NCBI GenBank assembly: GCA_005789055.1
Contig: SYAA01000375.1
Location: 1-5,442 of the forward strand
Length of the DNA stretch: 5,442 nucleotides
Source: Actinomycetota bacterium
Lineage (GTDB): Bacteria; Actinomycetota; Actinomycetes; Mycobacteriales; Mycobacteriaceae
Direction of reading: 5' to 3'
Shown here piece after piece: positions 1 through 4,992 of the stretch; position 1 is the stretch's first letter, and every line of letters begins with the position of its first letter. The position numbers and the translations under genes were made by a program. The notes beneath the pieces are model-generated. The model saw only the letters and a program-made list of their open reading frames with translations. It had not been told where the DNA came from and searched no databases.

Positions 1-74
1 CCCGCCGCACTCGCGGCCTGCAACGCGGCGGTCAGCGCCGCCTGGGTCTTGGTGGTCGGGTTGAACGAGTCCAC
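1..74 (-). CDS. clpB: ATP-dependent protein disaggregase ClpB, N-terminal start only (partial)
   Basis: The minus strand from the GTG at 74-72 reads MDSFNPTTKTQAALTAALQA and a few more residues before the window ends. This matches, from memory, the start of mycobacterial ClpB, an AAA+ Hsp100 hexamer of about 848 residues that works with DnaK-DnaJ-GrpE to pull proteins out of aggregates in the cytoplasm. Only the first helix of the N-terminal Clp_N substrate-binding domain is visible; both ATPase modules are outside the window. The start is supported by a GGAGG ribosome site at 83-79, four bases upstream, and by an HspR operator and a stress promoter further up. The gene is transcribed leftwards, away from the gene at 287. 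The length and integrity of the rest cannot be judged here. Confidence 0.93.
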   Translation of the reverse strand, partial: MDSFNPTTKTQAALTAALQAASAA

Positions 75-76
75 GA

Positions 77-99
77 CACCTCCGTTTCTACAGGTAGAA
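77..99 (-). promoter_or_regulatory. clpB ribosome site with adjacent leader hairpin
   Basis: Read on the minus strand, GGAGGTG (83-77) precedes the clpB GTG. Just before it lies a 14-base inverted repeat (99-86) with arms TTCTAC and GTAGAA around two bases, which would form a five-pair stem with a CCTG loop in the mRNA. The Shine-Dalgarno is not inside this hairpin. However, the bases UACCU within the hairpin (96-92) could instead pair with AGGUG of the ribosome site (81-77). Two mutually exclusive folds are therefore possible. Any regulatory role is inference. Confidence 0.45.
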
Positions 100-101
100 G
101 C

Positions 102-126
102 TTGTCGAGGTATACAACATCGACAA
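102..126. repeat. 7-bp inverted repeat across the clpB promoter -10 region
   Basis: TTGTCGA at 102-108 and TCGACAA at 120-126 are perfect inverted arms separated by 11 bases. The repeat covers the proposed -10 and transcription start of clpB, next to the HAIR site. It is symmetrical enough to be a second operator, but it matches no regulator site I know, and short inverted repeats also occur by chance. Confidence 0.35.
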
Positions 127-141
127 CCTTGAGTCTGTTCC
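116..141 (-). promoter_or_regulatory. SigH/SigE-type stress promoter of clpB
   Basis: On the minus strand GGAACA (141-136) is followed by 17 bases and GTT (118-116). This fits the mycobacterial SigH consensus GGAAYA-N16-20-GTT, and the related SigE motif is similar. Transcription would begin near 105-110, giving a leader of about 30-35 nt before the clpB GTG. SigH control of clpB and dnaK is reported for M. tuberculosis. The -35 element sits exactly in the spacer of the HspR operator, so bound HspR would block it. Which sigma factor is used cannot be settled from the motif alone. Confidence 0.62.
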
Positions 142-148
142 GCTCAAG
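128..148. promoter_or_regulatory. HAIR operator (HspR binding site) of clpB
   Basis: The sequence reads CTTGAGT, seven bases, GCTCAAG. The HAIR consensus is CTTGAGT-N7-ACTCAAG, so 13 of the 14 defined bases match. The site is 54 bp upstream of the clpB start codon and encloses the promoter -35 element. HspR, encoded at 2735-3115 in this window, binds such sites as a repressor, with DnaK acting as co-repressor in actinobacteria. I found no second HAIR site in the window; those expected before dnaK would lie beyond the right edge. Confidence 0.92.
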
Positions 149-196
149 TCTACTGAACGAGGCGGTGGCGGCGATAGGGCCAAAGGACAGGTGTGC

Positions 197-254
197 CGAG
201 CAGACACAAACTCGCACTCCAGCTGGCAGATTTGTGCGATTTCGCGTCTGCTCG
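197..254. repeat. Nested interrupted inverted repeat in the clpB/287 divergent region
   Basis: Outer arms CGAGCAGAC (197-205) and GTCTGCTCG (246-254) are perfect 9-base complements. Inside them TCGCAC (212-217) pairs perfectly with GTGCGA (234-239), and the loop holds the palindrome CCAGCTGG (219-226). The proposed clpB transcript starts to the left and the proposed gene-287 transcript starts to the right, so this segment may be untranscribed DNA (an operator or architectural site). If an upstream start is used, it would be a leader or small-RNA fold. No known family is recognised. Confidence 0.45.
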
Positions 255-267
255 CGAAGGGATGCTA

Positions 268-283
268 TCGAACATATGATCGA
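268..283. promoter_or_regulatory. LexA (SOS) box before the 102-aa gene
   Basis: TCGAAC-ATAT-GATCGA matches the mycobacterial SOS box TCGAAC-N4-GTTCGA at 11 of 12 defined bases; only the second base of the right arm differs. It also fits the Gram-positive Din box CGAACRNRYGTTYG apart from that same base. It ends three bases before the GTG at 287 and covers the -10 element, which is the position expected for repression by LexA. It is the only such site I found in the window. Confidence 0.65.
275..280 (+). promoter_or_regulatory. -10 element for a leaderless transcript starting at 287
   Basis: TATGAT matches the TATAAT-type -10 at five of six bases and lies within the LexA box. If it occupies -12 to -7, the transcription start falls exactly on the G of the GTG at 287, which would give a leaderless mRNA, a common arrangement in mycobacteria. 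A clear -35 is missing; TCGCGA at 252-257 is the best candidate at 17-bp spacing and is weak. Confidence 0.5.
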
Positions 284-286
284 ACC

Positions 287-595
287 GTGGCTGATCTCGC
301 ATCCATCGGATACAACGGCCAGCCGCTCCGATCGCCGTTTCGGCCACTGCACCCGCCGGTGCCGGTCCTGGTGGACCTGGCAGTGCTATTCCCCCGCCAG
401 CCGCACCGGGCCGGCCGCTACCACCCACGCGGGCTGCAGATGCACCGGGTCACCCCCGGTTGGCTGCGCTGCTGGGGCCTCTGCGAACAGGGCGACTGGT
501 GGGGCCTGGTCAGCTACGACGTCGTCTACGGTTCCGACCGCAGAACAGTGACGCATTGGGTGCCGGCCTGGACCCTCCGCCGGGCACCGGACTAA
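287..595 (+). CDS. Unrecognised 102-aa protein, probably LexA-controlled
   Basis: I do not recognise the family. The N-terminal half (residues 1-50) is rich in proline and arginine. The C-terminal half is tryptophan-rich (W59, W63, W71, W72, W91, W95) with two cysteines (C62, C66) and reads like a compact beta-rich domain ending WVPAWTLRRAPD. There is no signal peptide or membrane segment. Codons from about 287 onward end mostly in G or C, which supports real coding. An in-frame GTG at 191 is open, but the codons from 191 to 286 are AT-richer and unlike a mycobacterial gene, and the LexA box and -10 lie inside that stretch, so 287 is preferred. There is no Shine-Dalgarno, which fits leaderless translation. 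The gene ends nine bases before the membrane-protein gene at 605, so the two are probably co-transcribed. A role in the damage response is inferred only from the operator. Confidence 0.75.
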   Translation: MADLASIGYNGQPLRSPFRPLHPPVPVLVDLAVLFPRQPHRAGRYHPRGLQMHRVTPGWLRCWGLCEQGDWWGLVSYDVVYGSDRRTVTHWVPAWTLRRAPD

Positions 596-604
596 GTTTC
601 ACGC

Positions 605-1267
605 GTGGGCAACGTGGGGGCCAGCCTGGCTGAGGTGACGCCCCTGGCCCTGATCATCGCGCTTTCTCCGTTCACGATCATCCCGGGCATCCTGGTTCTG
701 CACACGTCACGGCCGCGACCAACGAGCCTGGCGTTCCTGGCAGGTTGGGTGTTCGGCATCACCGCCATCACCGCCGCGGCCACCGCCGCGTCAGACGTAG
801 GCTCGGGTGACTCCCCCGCTTGGGCGCCGTACGTGCGCATCGCCGTCGGCATCGGACTGATCGCCCTTGGCCTCTACCGGTGGCTGAACCGCCACGACTC
901 AGCCCATACCCCGCGTTGGATGCGGTCCATGGGATCCCTGCAACCCCCCCGCGCATTCCTTGCCGCGATCGCACTCACGGTGGTCAATCCCAAGGTGCTC
1001 CTGTTGTGCGTCGCCGCCGGAACCGCTATCGGCACGAATGACCTCAGCCTCCCCGAGACCTGGGCGGCCGCGATGACCTTCACCGCGATCGCCGCGTCCA
1101 CGATCGCCCTGCCGGTGCTGGGCTGCCTCGTCGCCGGGCCGCGACTGGAGGAACCACTCGACAAAGTCAAGACCTGGATGGAGGACAACCACGGCGGCCT
1201 GATCGGTGCGATCCTGGTCATCATCGGCCTGGCTCTGCTGTACAAGGGAATTCACGCCCTGGCATGA
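605..1267 (+). CDS. GAP/Sap family (LysE-like) six-helix membrane protein
   Basis: This 220-residue protein has about six hydrophobic segments (roughly 10-32, 41-63, 76-92, 116-141, 150-176, 198-217). Its N-terminal pattern, with PLALIIALSPFTIIPGILVL and a conserved-looking VVNPK (126-130), is typical of the GAP family (Pfam Sap), related to LysE exporters. Mycobacterial members include Gap, needed for surface glycopeptidolipids, and Sap, linked to sulfolipid transport; other members are uncharacterised, so the substrate is unknown. It should sit in the cytoplasmic membrane. The start is uncertain: GTG at 605 or GTG at 614, neither with a good ribosome site. It follows the 102-aa gene by nine bases, suggesting one operon and coupled translation, and would then share the LexA-type promoter. 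No lipid-synthesis gene is nearby to hint at a substrate. Confidence 0.82.
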   Translation: MGNVGASLAEVTPLALIIALSPFTIIPGILVLHTSRPRPTSLAFLAGWVFGITAITAAATAASDVGSGDSPAWAPYVRIAVGIGLIALGLYRWLNRHDSAHTPRWMRSMGSLQPPRAFLAAIALTVVNPKVLLLCVAAGTAIGTNDLSLPETWAAAMTFTAIAASTIALPVLGCLVAGPRLEEPLDKVKTWMEDNHGGLIGAILVIIGLALLYKGIHALA

Positions 1268-1519
1268 CGGCCCCCGGGATCGATGTGGCCCGGTCCGCGC
1301 CGCAGCAAACGCCGGACACCAATCGCGGGATCGCCAAGCCCGGCGGTCGCGCCCAGCCGAGCCATCAGGCAACGTTGCCGGCCGGCAGAACACGGCGCAG
1401 ACGTTCCACCACCCGAAAAGCGCCGATGACTTTTGCCCCTTCCGGCATCCCGAGGCGTGGCATCATGATGGCCGAGGAGCGGCGCAAGCATCGCAGGGAA
1501 AGGGACTCGGGTCCGGGGG
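1268..1519. other. Intergenic gap with no convincing gene
   Basis: Open frames cross this 252-nt stretch in several directions, but none combines a good start, mycobacterial codon use and recognisable protein. It holds the double palindrome at 1368-1387. No clear promoter for the gene at 1520 is visible; CATGAT at 1464-1469 is a possible -10 without a matching -35. Confidence 0.5.
1368..1387. repeat. Two overlapping perfect 12-bp palindromes
   Basis: GGCAACGTTGCC (1368-1379) and TGCCGGCCGGCA (1376-1387) are each perfectly self-complementary and share four bases, with centres 8 bp apart. They lie 101 bases after the membrane-protein stop codon and 133 bases before the next start. They could be a tandem operator or, in RNA, mutually exclusive hairpins acting as a terminator. 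There is no T-tract. Confidence 0.5.
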
Positions 1520-1762
1520 ATGACCAAACCTGTTGCGGTTGAGCATATCGACGCCATCGCCTGGCAGTTCCTGTGTTCGGCCTACACCGGACGGGACTAC
1601 TGGGACTGGCCGCTGGAACGTCGCATCGACGCCTTTCTCCGACACCACAACCGCCCGGACATCCTCAACAACGGTGCCGCCTACAGCGCAATGCTCGAGC
1701 GGGTGATGGCGAACTTTCCCCGCGCACGCCGCGACGGGATGCTCGAGCGGCCCCGCCGCTAA
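1520..1762 (+). CDS. Unrecognised 80-aa protein
   Basis: I do not recognise the family. The protein begins MTKPVAVEHIDAIAWQFL, has an aromatic patch around residues 22-30 (YTGRDYWDW), several predicted helices, and a strongly basic C-terminus (RARRDGMLERPRR). It has no signal peptide or membrane segment. Coding is supported by codons ending mainly in G or C and by a sensible ATG at 1520. The ribosome site is poor: a G-run directly abuts the ATG and AAGGGA at 1500-1505 is 14 bases away. The motif MLER appears twice (58-61 and 74-77), encoded by the identical 12-base sequence at 1691-1702 and 1739-1750. It lies between the membrane-protein gene and the epimerase gene, both on the same strand, but gaps of 252 and 60 nt argue for a separate unit. 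Confidence 0.7.
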   Translation: MTKPVAVEHIDAIAWQFLCSAYTGRDYWDWPLERRIDAFLRHHNRPDILNNGAAYSAMLERVMANFPRARRDGMLERPRR

Positions 1763-1770
1763 GCGGGCCC
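1749..1770 (+). terminator. Weak hairpin at the end of the 80-aa gene
   Basis: GGCCCCGC (1749-1756) can pair with GCGGGCCC (1763-1770) apart from one C-C mismatch, around a six-base loop that contains the stop codon. No T-run follows. Mycobacterial terminators often lack one, so it may still work, but a hairpin this short and GC-rich could be chance. Confidence 0.3.
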
Positions 1771-1807
1771 TACCGCCGCCGGACTTTCGTCACCCGCAGG
1801 GCATTCA

Positions 1808-1816
1808 TGGCACAAT
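1808..1816 (+). promoter_or_regulatory. Extended -10 promoter for a leaderless epimerase transcript
   Basis: TGG-CACAAT fits an extended -10 (TGn plus a hexamer matching TATAAT at four of six). With the hexamer at -12 to -7, transcription starts on the A of the ATG at 1823. No Shine-Dalgarno lies before that ATG, which agrees with leaderless translation. The -35 is unclear (TTCGTC at 1786-1791 is 19 bp away). Confidence 0.4.
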
Positions 1817-1822
1817 CCGACC

Positions 1823-2725
1823 ATGGCCCAGCTGCCCTCCGTCGTTCTCAAAGACCCGTCCTCCGCCCTGACAGCGACCTTCGTTCCGTCGGCGGGCATG
1901 GTCTGTACCTCGCTGTCCGACGGCGGTGTCGAACTCCTGGGTCAACGACGCGGCCTTCGCGCCTATCTGACCACCGGCAAAACGATGGGCATCCCGATCC
2001 TGTACCCGTGGGCGAACCGACTCAGCGCCAACGGCTACGCGGTCGACGGCGGCGCCGTGACGCTGACCCCCGGAGTTGGCGGAGTGCGCTCCGACGAGCA
2101 CGGTCTGGTGATCCACGGGGTGCTCGCCGCCTATCCCGGCTGGCTGGTCACCGAACAGGAGGAGAACCGGTTTGTCGCCGACCTCGACTACGGCGGCCAG
2201 CCGCGTCTGCTCTCCAGCTTCCCGTTTCCGCATGTGGTGACCCTCGACATCACGCTGGCCGACCGGGCGCTGTCGATTGAGACCACGGTGACCCCGACGA
2301 CGGCGGCGTCGGTCCCGCTGTGTTTCGGATTTCACCCGTATCTCACCATCCCGGATGTCCCGCGGTCGCAGTGGCGCCTGGAGACTCCGCCGCTGCGTCA
2401 CCTGCCGGTGGACAACTGGGGCATCCCGACCGGAGCGTCGGAGGAGTGGCCTGCCATGTCGGAGGAACTGGGCGACAAGACATTTGACAACGGATTCGAC
2501 GAAGTGCCGCCGGGGGCGACGTTCGCCCTCTCCGGCGGGGGCCGCCGCATCGAGGTCATCTTTGATAGCGGCTACCCGGCTGTGCAGATTTTCGCACCCG
2601 GCAACGACAGCGTCGTCGGCATCGAACCGATGGCCGCCCCGACCAACGCGCTGCGCAAGGGCGGCTACGGCGTCGCAGTGCCGGGCCGGCCCGCCGTCGC
2701 GAAGTTCACCATCCGGACGGTATAG
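1823..2725 (+). CDS. Aldose 1-epimerase (mutarotase)-like protein
   Basis: The 300-residue product fits the GalM/aldose 1-epimerase superfamily, which interconverts alpha and beta anomers of sugars in the cytoplasm. The expected motifs appear in order: PWANRLS (62-68, with Arg66 as likely substrate contact), HGLVIHG (93-99, with His98), FGFHPYL (168-174, with His171 as the likely general acid), DNGFD (222-226) and GIEPMAAPTNAL (266-277, with Glu268 as the likely catalytic base). All catalytic positions known from GalM are therefore present, so it should be active. The exact sugar, and whether it is free or phosphorylated, cannot be told. The ATG at 1823 is chosen because it fits the family N-terminus; the ATG at 1807 is out of frame. 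No sugar-pathway gene is adjacent. The gene converges on hspR with nine bases between the stop codons. Confidence 0.9.
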   Translation: MAQLPSVVLKDPSSALTATFVPSAGMVCTSLSDGGVELLGQRRGLRAYLTTGKTMGIPILYPWANRLSANGYAVDGGAVTLTPGVGGVRSDEHGLVIHGVLAAYPGWLVTEQEENRFVADLDYGGQPRLLSSFPFPHVVTLDITLADRALSIETTVTPTTAASVPLCFGFHPYLTIPDVPRSQWRLETPPLRHLPVDNWGIPTGASEEWPAMSEELGDKTFDNGFDEVPPGATFALSGGGRRIEVIFDSGYPAVQIFAPGNDSVVGIEPMAAPTNALRKGGYGVAVPGRPAVAKFTIRTV

Positions 2726-2750
2726 CCGGGCGGTTCAGCGGCCGCGCCGG
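2726..2750. terminator. Hairpin between convergent epimerase and hspR genes
   Basis: CCGGGCGG (2726-2733) pairs with CCGC-CCGG (2742-2750, with G2746 bulged) to form eight GC pairs around an eight-base loop. It starts right after the epimerase stop and runs into the last hspR codons, so it could end transcription from both sides. Neither side has a T-run, so its strength is uncertain. Confidence 0.4.
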
Positions 2751-3115
2751 GGTTTCCAGACGACCATCGCAGTGCTCTTCGGCACCAGGGCCAGTTCGCG
2801 GCGTGGCGTGGAGCGAGAGGCCGCCAGTTCCTCGCCCATCTCGGCGATCCGCGACTGCAGCGCATCAACCTGATTGCTCAGTTCGATGATGCGTTTGATC
2901 CCGGCGAGGTTCACACCCTCACGTTGGGAGAGCCGCTGAATCTCGCGAAGCAGTATCACGTCGCGTTCGGAATAACGGCGCCCGCCGCCGGCGCTGCGTT
3001 CAGGACTCACCAGCCCGAGGCGGTCATAGGTTCGCAGGGTCTGGGCGTGCATTCCGGCCAACTCGGCGGCAACCGAAATCAAGAAGGTGCGCCCGTCGTC
3101 GGGGTTCGGATTCAT
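2735..3115 (-). CDS. hspR: Heat-shock repressor HspR (MerR family)
   Basis: HspR represses the dnaK operon and clpB by binding HAIR sites, and in actinobacteria uses DnaK as co-repressor, so free DnaK levels set expression. The 126 residues show a MerR-type helix-turn-helix at 12-31 ([20 protein letters not shown]), the wing segment [11 protein letters not shown] (43-53), a second helical part with [13 protein letters not shown] (67-79), a short coiled-coil (about 80-101) for dimerisation, and a basic tail VVWKPRRGR. Length and sequence agree closely with M. tuberculosis HspR as I remember it. Its ATG overlaps the dnaJ stop by four bases (ATGA), so translation is probably coupled and the gene is made from the operon promoter it controls. 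A target operator is visible at 128-148. Confidence 0.97.
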   Translation of the reverse strand: MNPNPDDGRTFLISVAAELAGMHAQTLRTYDRLGLVSPERSAGGGRRYSERDVILLREIQRLSQREGVNLAGIKRIIELSNQVDALQSRIAEMGEELAASRSTPRRELALVPKSTAMVVWKPRRGR

Positions 3116-4296
3116 GGCCGGTTACCCGCCCAACCGGCACGCGGATTGAAGCCGCTGGAGAGTTCGGCTGCGGCATAGGCCTGCAGTGCCTCGAGGGCGT
3201 CACCCTCCAGCGCCGGCGGAACCGCGACTTTCACCGTCACCAGCAGATCGCCCGCGCCCCCGCTGCGTTTGGGTACACCGCGGCCGCGCACTCGGAGGAT
3301 CCGCCCGTCGGCGGTGCCCTTAGGCACCTTCACGCCAACCTTGCCGCCCAACGTCGGCACCGAAAGCGTAGTGCCCAAGGCTAATTCAGTGAAACTCACC
3401 GGAACCGAAACCGTCAGGTCGTCACCGTCGCGGCCGAAGACCTTGTCCGGGCGCACGTGCACGGTGACATAGAGGTCACCCGACGGCGCGCCGCGCAGGC
3501 CGGCCTCGCCCTGCCCGGCCAGCCGAATCCGTTGCCCGTCCTCGACACCTTCCGGGATCCGGACGGTGATGGTGCGGGTTCGCGTCGCCACCCCGGTTCC
3601 GCGGCACTCATCGCAGGGATTCTCGATCAGCGACCCGCTGCCGCGACATTCGGTGCAGGGCTCAGAGAATCCAAACGCGCCCTGATTGCGGCTGATCACA
3701 CCGGATCCGTTGCAGCCTGCGCAGACCTTAGGGCTGGTGCCCGGACGCGCGCCGCTGCCGTGGCAATTCGTGCACGGCGCCGGACTCGTCAGTCGCAGCG
3801 GTATCTGCACGCCCTTGGTGGCTTCCAGGAAGTCGAGTTGGGTCTCGGTCTCCAGATCCTGGCCGCGCCGCGGGCGACTGGGCCGAGGTGCGGCGCCGCC
3901 GCGACCGAACAACCCGCCGAACAGGTCACCGATATTGGCGCCGCCGTCCTGGCCGGCGGCACCGAACAAGTCGTTGAGGTTGAAGCTGCCGGAGCCGTCA
4001 TCGCCGCCGCTGAAGCCGCCACCACCGCCACCGTTGAAGCGGCGGCCGAATCCGCCGCCGGCGAACATCCGGCGGGTCTCGTCGTACTCCTTGCGCTTGC
4101 CCTTGTCGAGCAGGACGTCCTTGGCCTCCCCGACGGCCTTGTAACGTTCCTCTGCCGCCGGGTCGTTGGGGTTACGGTCCGGATGATTCTCCGCGAGCAG
4201 CTTGCGGGCTACCCGCTTGATCTCGTCATCGGTGGCATCGGAGGAGACGCCGAGCGTCTTATAGAAGTCTTTTTCAACCCATTCGCGTTGAACCAT
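3112..4296 (-). CDS. dnaJ: Co-chaperone DnaJ (Hsp40, type I; DnaJ1)
   Basis: DnaJ delivers unfolded proteins to DnaK and stimulates its ATPase in the cytoplasm. The 394-residue product has the full type I order: a J-domain (about 10-75) with the essential HPD at 38-40; a Gly/Phe-rich linker (79-135) with two DLFG motifs; four zinc-finger repeats at 175-182 (CTNCHGSG), 192-199 (CAGCNGSG), 214-221 (CTECRGSG) and 228-235 (CDECRGTG), all cysteines intact; and C-terminal substrate-binding domains from about 240. The length matches mycobacterial DnaJ1. The start ATG at 4296 is backed by GGAGGTG at 4310-4304. It lies 48 nt after grpE and overlaps hspR by four bases. The operon position identifies it as DnaJ1; mycobacteria usually have a second DnaJ elsewhere. 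Confidence 0.98.
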   Translation of the reverse strand: MVQREWVEKDFYKTLGVSSDATDDEIKRVARKLLAENHPDRNPNDPAAEERYKAVGEAKDVLLDKGKRKEYDETRRMFAGGGFGRRFNGGGGGGFSGGDDGSGSFNLNDLFGAAGQDGGANIGDLFGGLFGRGGAAPRPSRPRRGQDLETETQLDFLEATKGVQIPLRLTSPAPCTNCHGSGARPGTSPKVCAGCNGSGVISRNQGAFGFSEPCTECRGSGSLIENPCDECRGTGVATRTRTITVRIPEGVEDGQRIRLAGQGEAGLRGAPSGDLYVTVHVRPDKVFGRDGDDLTVSVPVSFTELALGTTLSVPTLGGKVGVKVPKGTADGRILRVRGRGVPKRSGGAGDLLVTVKVAVPPALEGDALEALQAYAAAELSSGFNPRAGWAGNRP

Positions 4297-4303
4297 CCGG
4301 CAT

Positions 4304-4337
4304 CACCTCCTCGTCGTGCTCATCATGCTCATCGTGC
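4304..4337 (-). repeat. Three 9-base tandem repeats running into the dnaJ ribosome site
   Basis: In the 48-nt grpE-dnaJ gap the plus strand reads tcgtcgtgc, tcatcatgc, tcatcgtgc (4311-4319, 4320-4328, 4329-4337), three imperfect copies in a row. On the mRNA strand they lead directly into GGAGGTG (4310-4304). Within them is a nine-codon open frame, ATG at 4332 to TGA at 4303, whose stop codon overlaps the end of the dnaJ ribosome site. Confidence 0.55.
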
Positions 4338-4344
4338 TCCGGGT

Positions 4345-4992
4345 TTACTGAACTGATTCTGGCGGCTCGTCGGCCTCGACGGCGTCGACCACGCCGACGA
4401 GTGCGTGCCGCAGCACCTGATCCCCCAGTGTGTAGCCCCGTCGCATGACGTGACCGATAACCGGGTTGGAGCCCTCGCCCTCGTGCTGGACGGCCTCGTG
4501 CAGCGACGGATCGAACTGCTCACCCTCGAGGCCGAAGGCCGCCAGTCCCAACCCGGTCAGCACCGCCTCGAGTTTGTCGGCCACCGCCTTGAGCGGACCG
4601 GATTCCAGATCGCCGTGACTGCGAGCCCGATCCAGGTCGTCGAGAACCGGAAGTAACTGTCCGACCACGACCGCCTTGGCGCGTTCGCCGGCCACCTCAT
4701 GATCACGCAGGGCGCGCTTGCGGTAGTTGGCGAAGTCGGCCTGGACCCGTTGCAAATCGCCGAGCAGTTCGGCGGCCTTGTCAGCCTCCTCCGCCGTCTC
4801 CCCGGGGAACGCGCCCGGCGCCGGCCCCCTAGGGTCTGAGCCGGGATTGGAGGCCGGGCCGGAGACATGTCCCGAGTCGCTTCGCTCCTGCCCGCCGGCG
4901 TCGCGTACTTCCCCGGTCTGTGGGTCGACGCGGCGCTTGTCGGTGACGGTCACCGGTTCGTCGCGCTCCCGATCCTGATCAGGGTGACTCAC
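4345..4992 (-). CDS. grpE: Nucleotide exchange factor GrpE
   Basis: GrpE is a dimer that releases ADP from DnaK and so resets the chaperone cycle. The 215-residue product has a charged, Gly/Pro-rich, probably disordered N-terminus (1-65), a long helix with [12 protein letters not shown] (82-93), the four-helix-bundle region with [11 protein letters not shown] (113-123), and the C-terminal beta-wing signature from FDPSLHEAV (160-168) to [16 protein letters not shown] (186-201). The start is GTG at 4992, overlapping the dnaK stop by four bases (GTGA), with AGGAG at 5002-4998 five bases upstream inside dnaK; translation should be coupled. It is somewhat shorter than the roughly 235-residue M. 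tuberculosis protein, a difference I expect lies in the variable N-terminus. Confidence 0.97.
   Translation of the reverse strand: MSHPDQDRERDEPVTVTDKRRVDPQTGEVRDAGGQERSDSGHVSGPASNPGSDPRGPAPGAFPGETAEEADKAAELLGDLQRVQADFANYRKRALRDHEVAGERAKAVVVGQLLPVLDDLDRARSHGDLESGPLKAVADKLEAVLTGLGLAAFGLEGEQFDPSLHEAVQHEGEGSNPVIGHVMRRGYTLGDQVLRHALVGVVDAVEADEPPESVQ

Noticed and set aside
191..286. In-frame N-terminal extension of the 102-aa protein starting at GTG 191
   Set aside because: The codons here are AT-richer and unlike the rest of the gene, and the stretch contains the LexA box, the -10 element and the inverted repeat. It reads as control DNA.
32..352. 106-codon minus-strand open frame across the clpB start
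   Set aside because: It is in a different frame from the recognised ClpB N-terminus and crosses the HAIR site, promoter and ribosome site.
102..551. 149-codon plus-strand open frame overlapping the 102-aa gene
   Set aside because: It starts inside the clpB promoter, has a low-complexity Arg/Thr/Ser-rich product, and the alternative frame has the better codon use.
899..1393. 164-codon minus-strand frame opposite the membrane-protein gene
   Set aside because: It is antisense to a well-formed six-helix protein and has no recognisable features.
1264..1542. 92-codon frame starting in an ATGA overlap with the membrane-protein stop
   Set aside because: The overlap is tempting, but codon use decays after about 1400, the product is low-complexity Arg/Pro-rich, and it overlaps the gene at 1520. 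A small real gene cannot be fully excluded.
1691..1750. Exact 12-base direct repeat as a possible mobile-element target duplication
   Set aside because: The copies are in frame within a small gene, with coding sequence between and no inverted repeats or transposase.
1573..2280. 235-codon plus-strand frame spanning the 80-aa gene and the epimerase start
   Set aside because: The product is Arg-rich and runs out of frame through two better genes, including one with clear GalM motifs.
3457..4356. 299-codon plus-strand open frame opposite dnaJ
   Set aside because: It is the antisense shadow of a gene with all DnaJ motifs intact; long antisense frames are normal in GC-rich DNA. The Ala-rich product has no recognisable domain.
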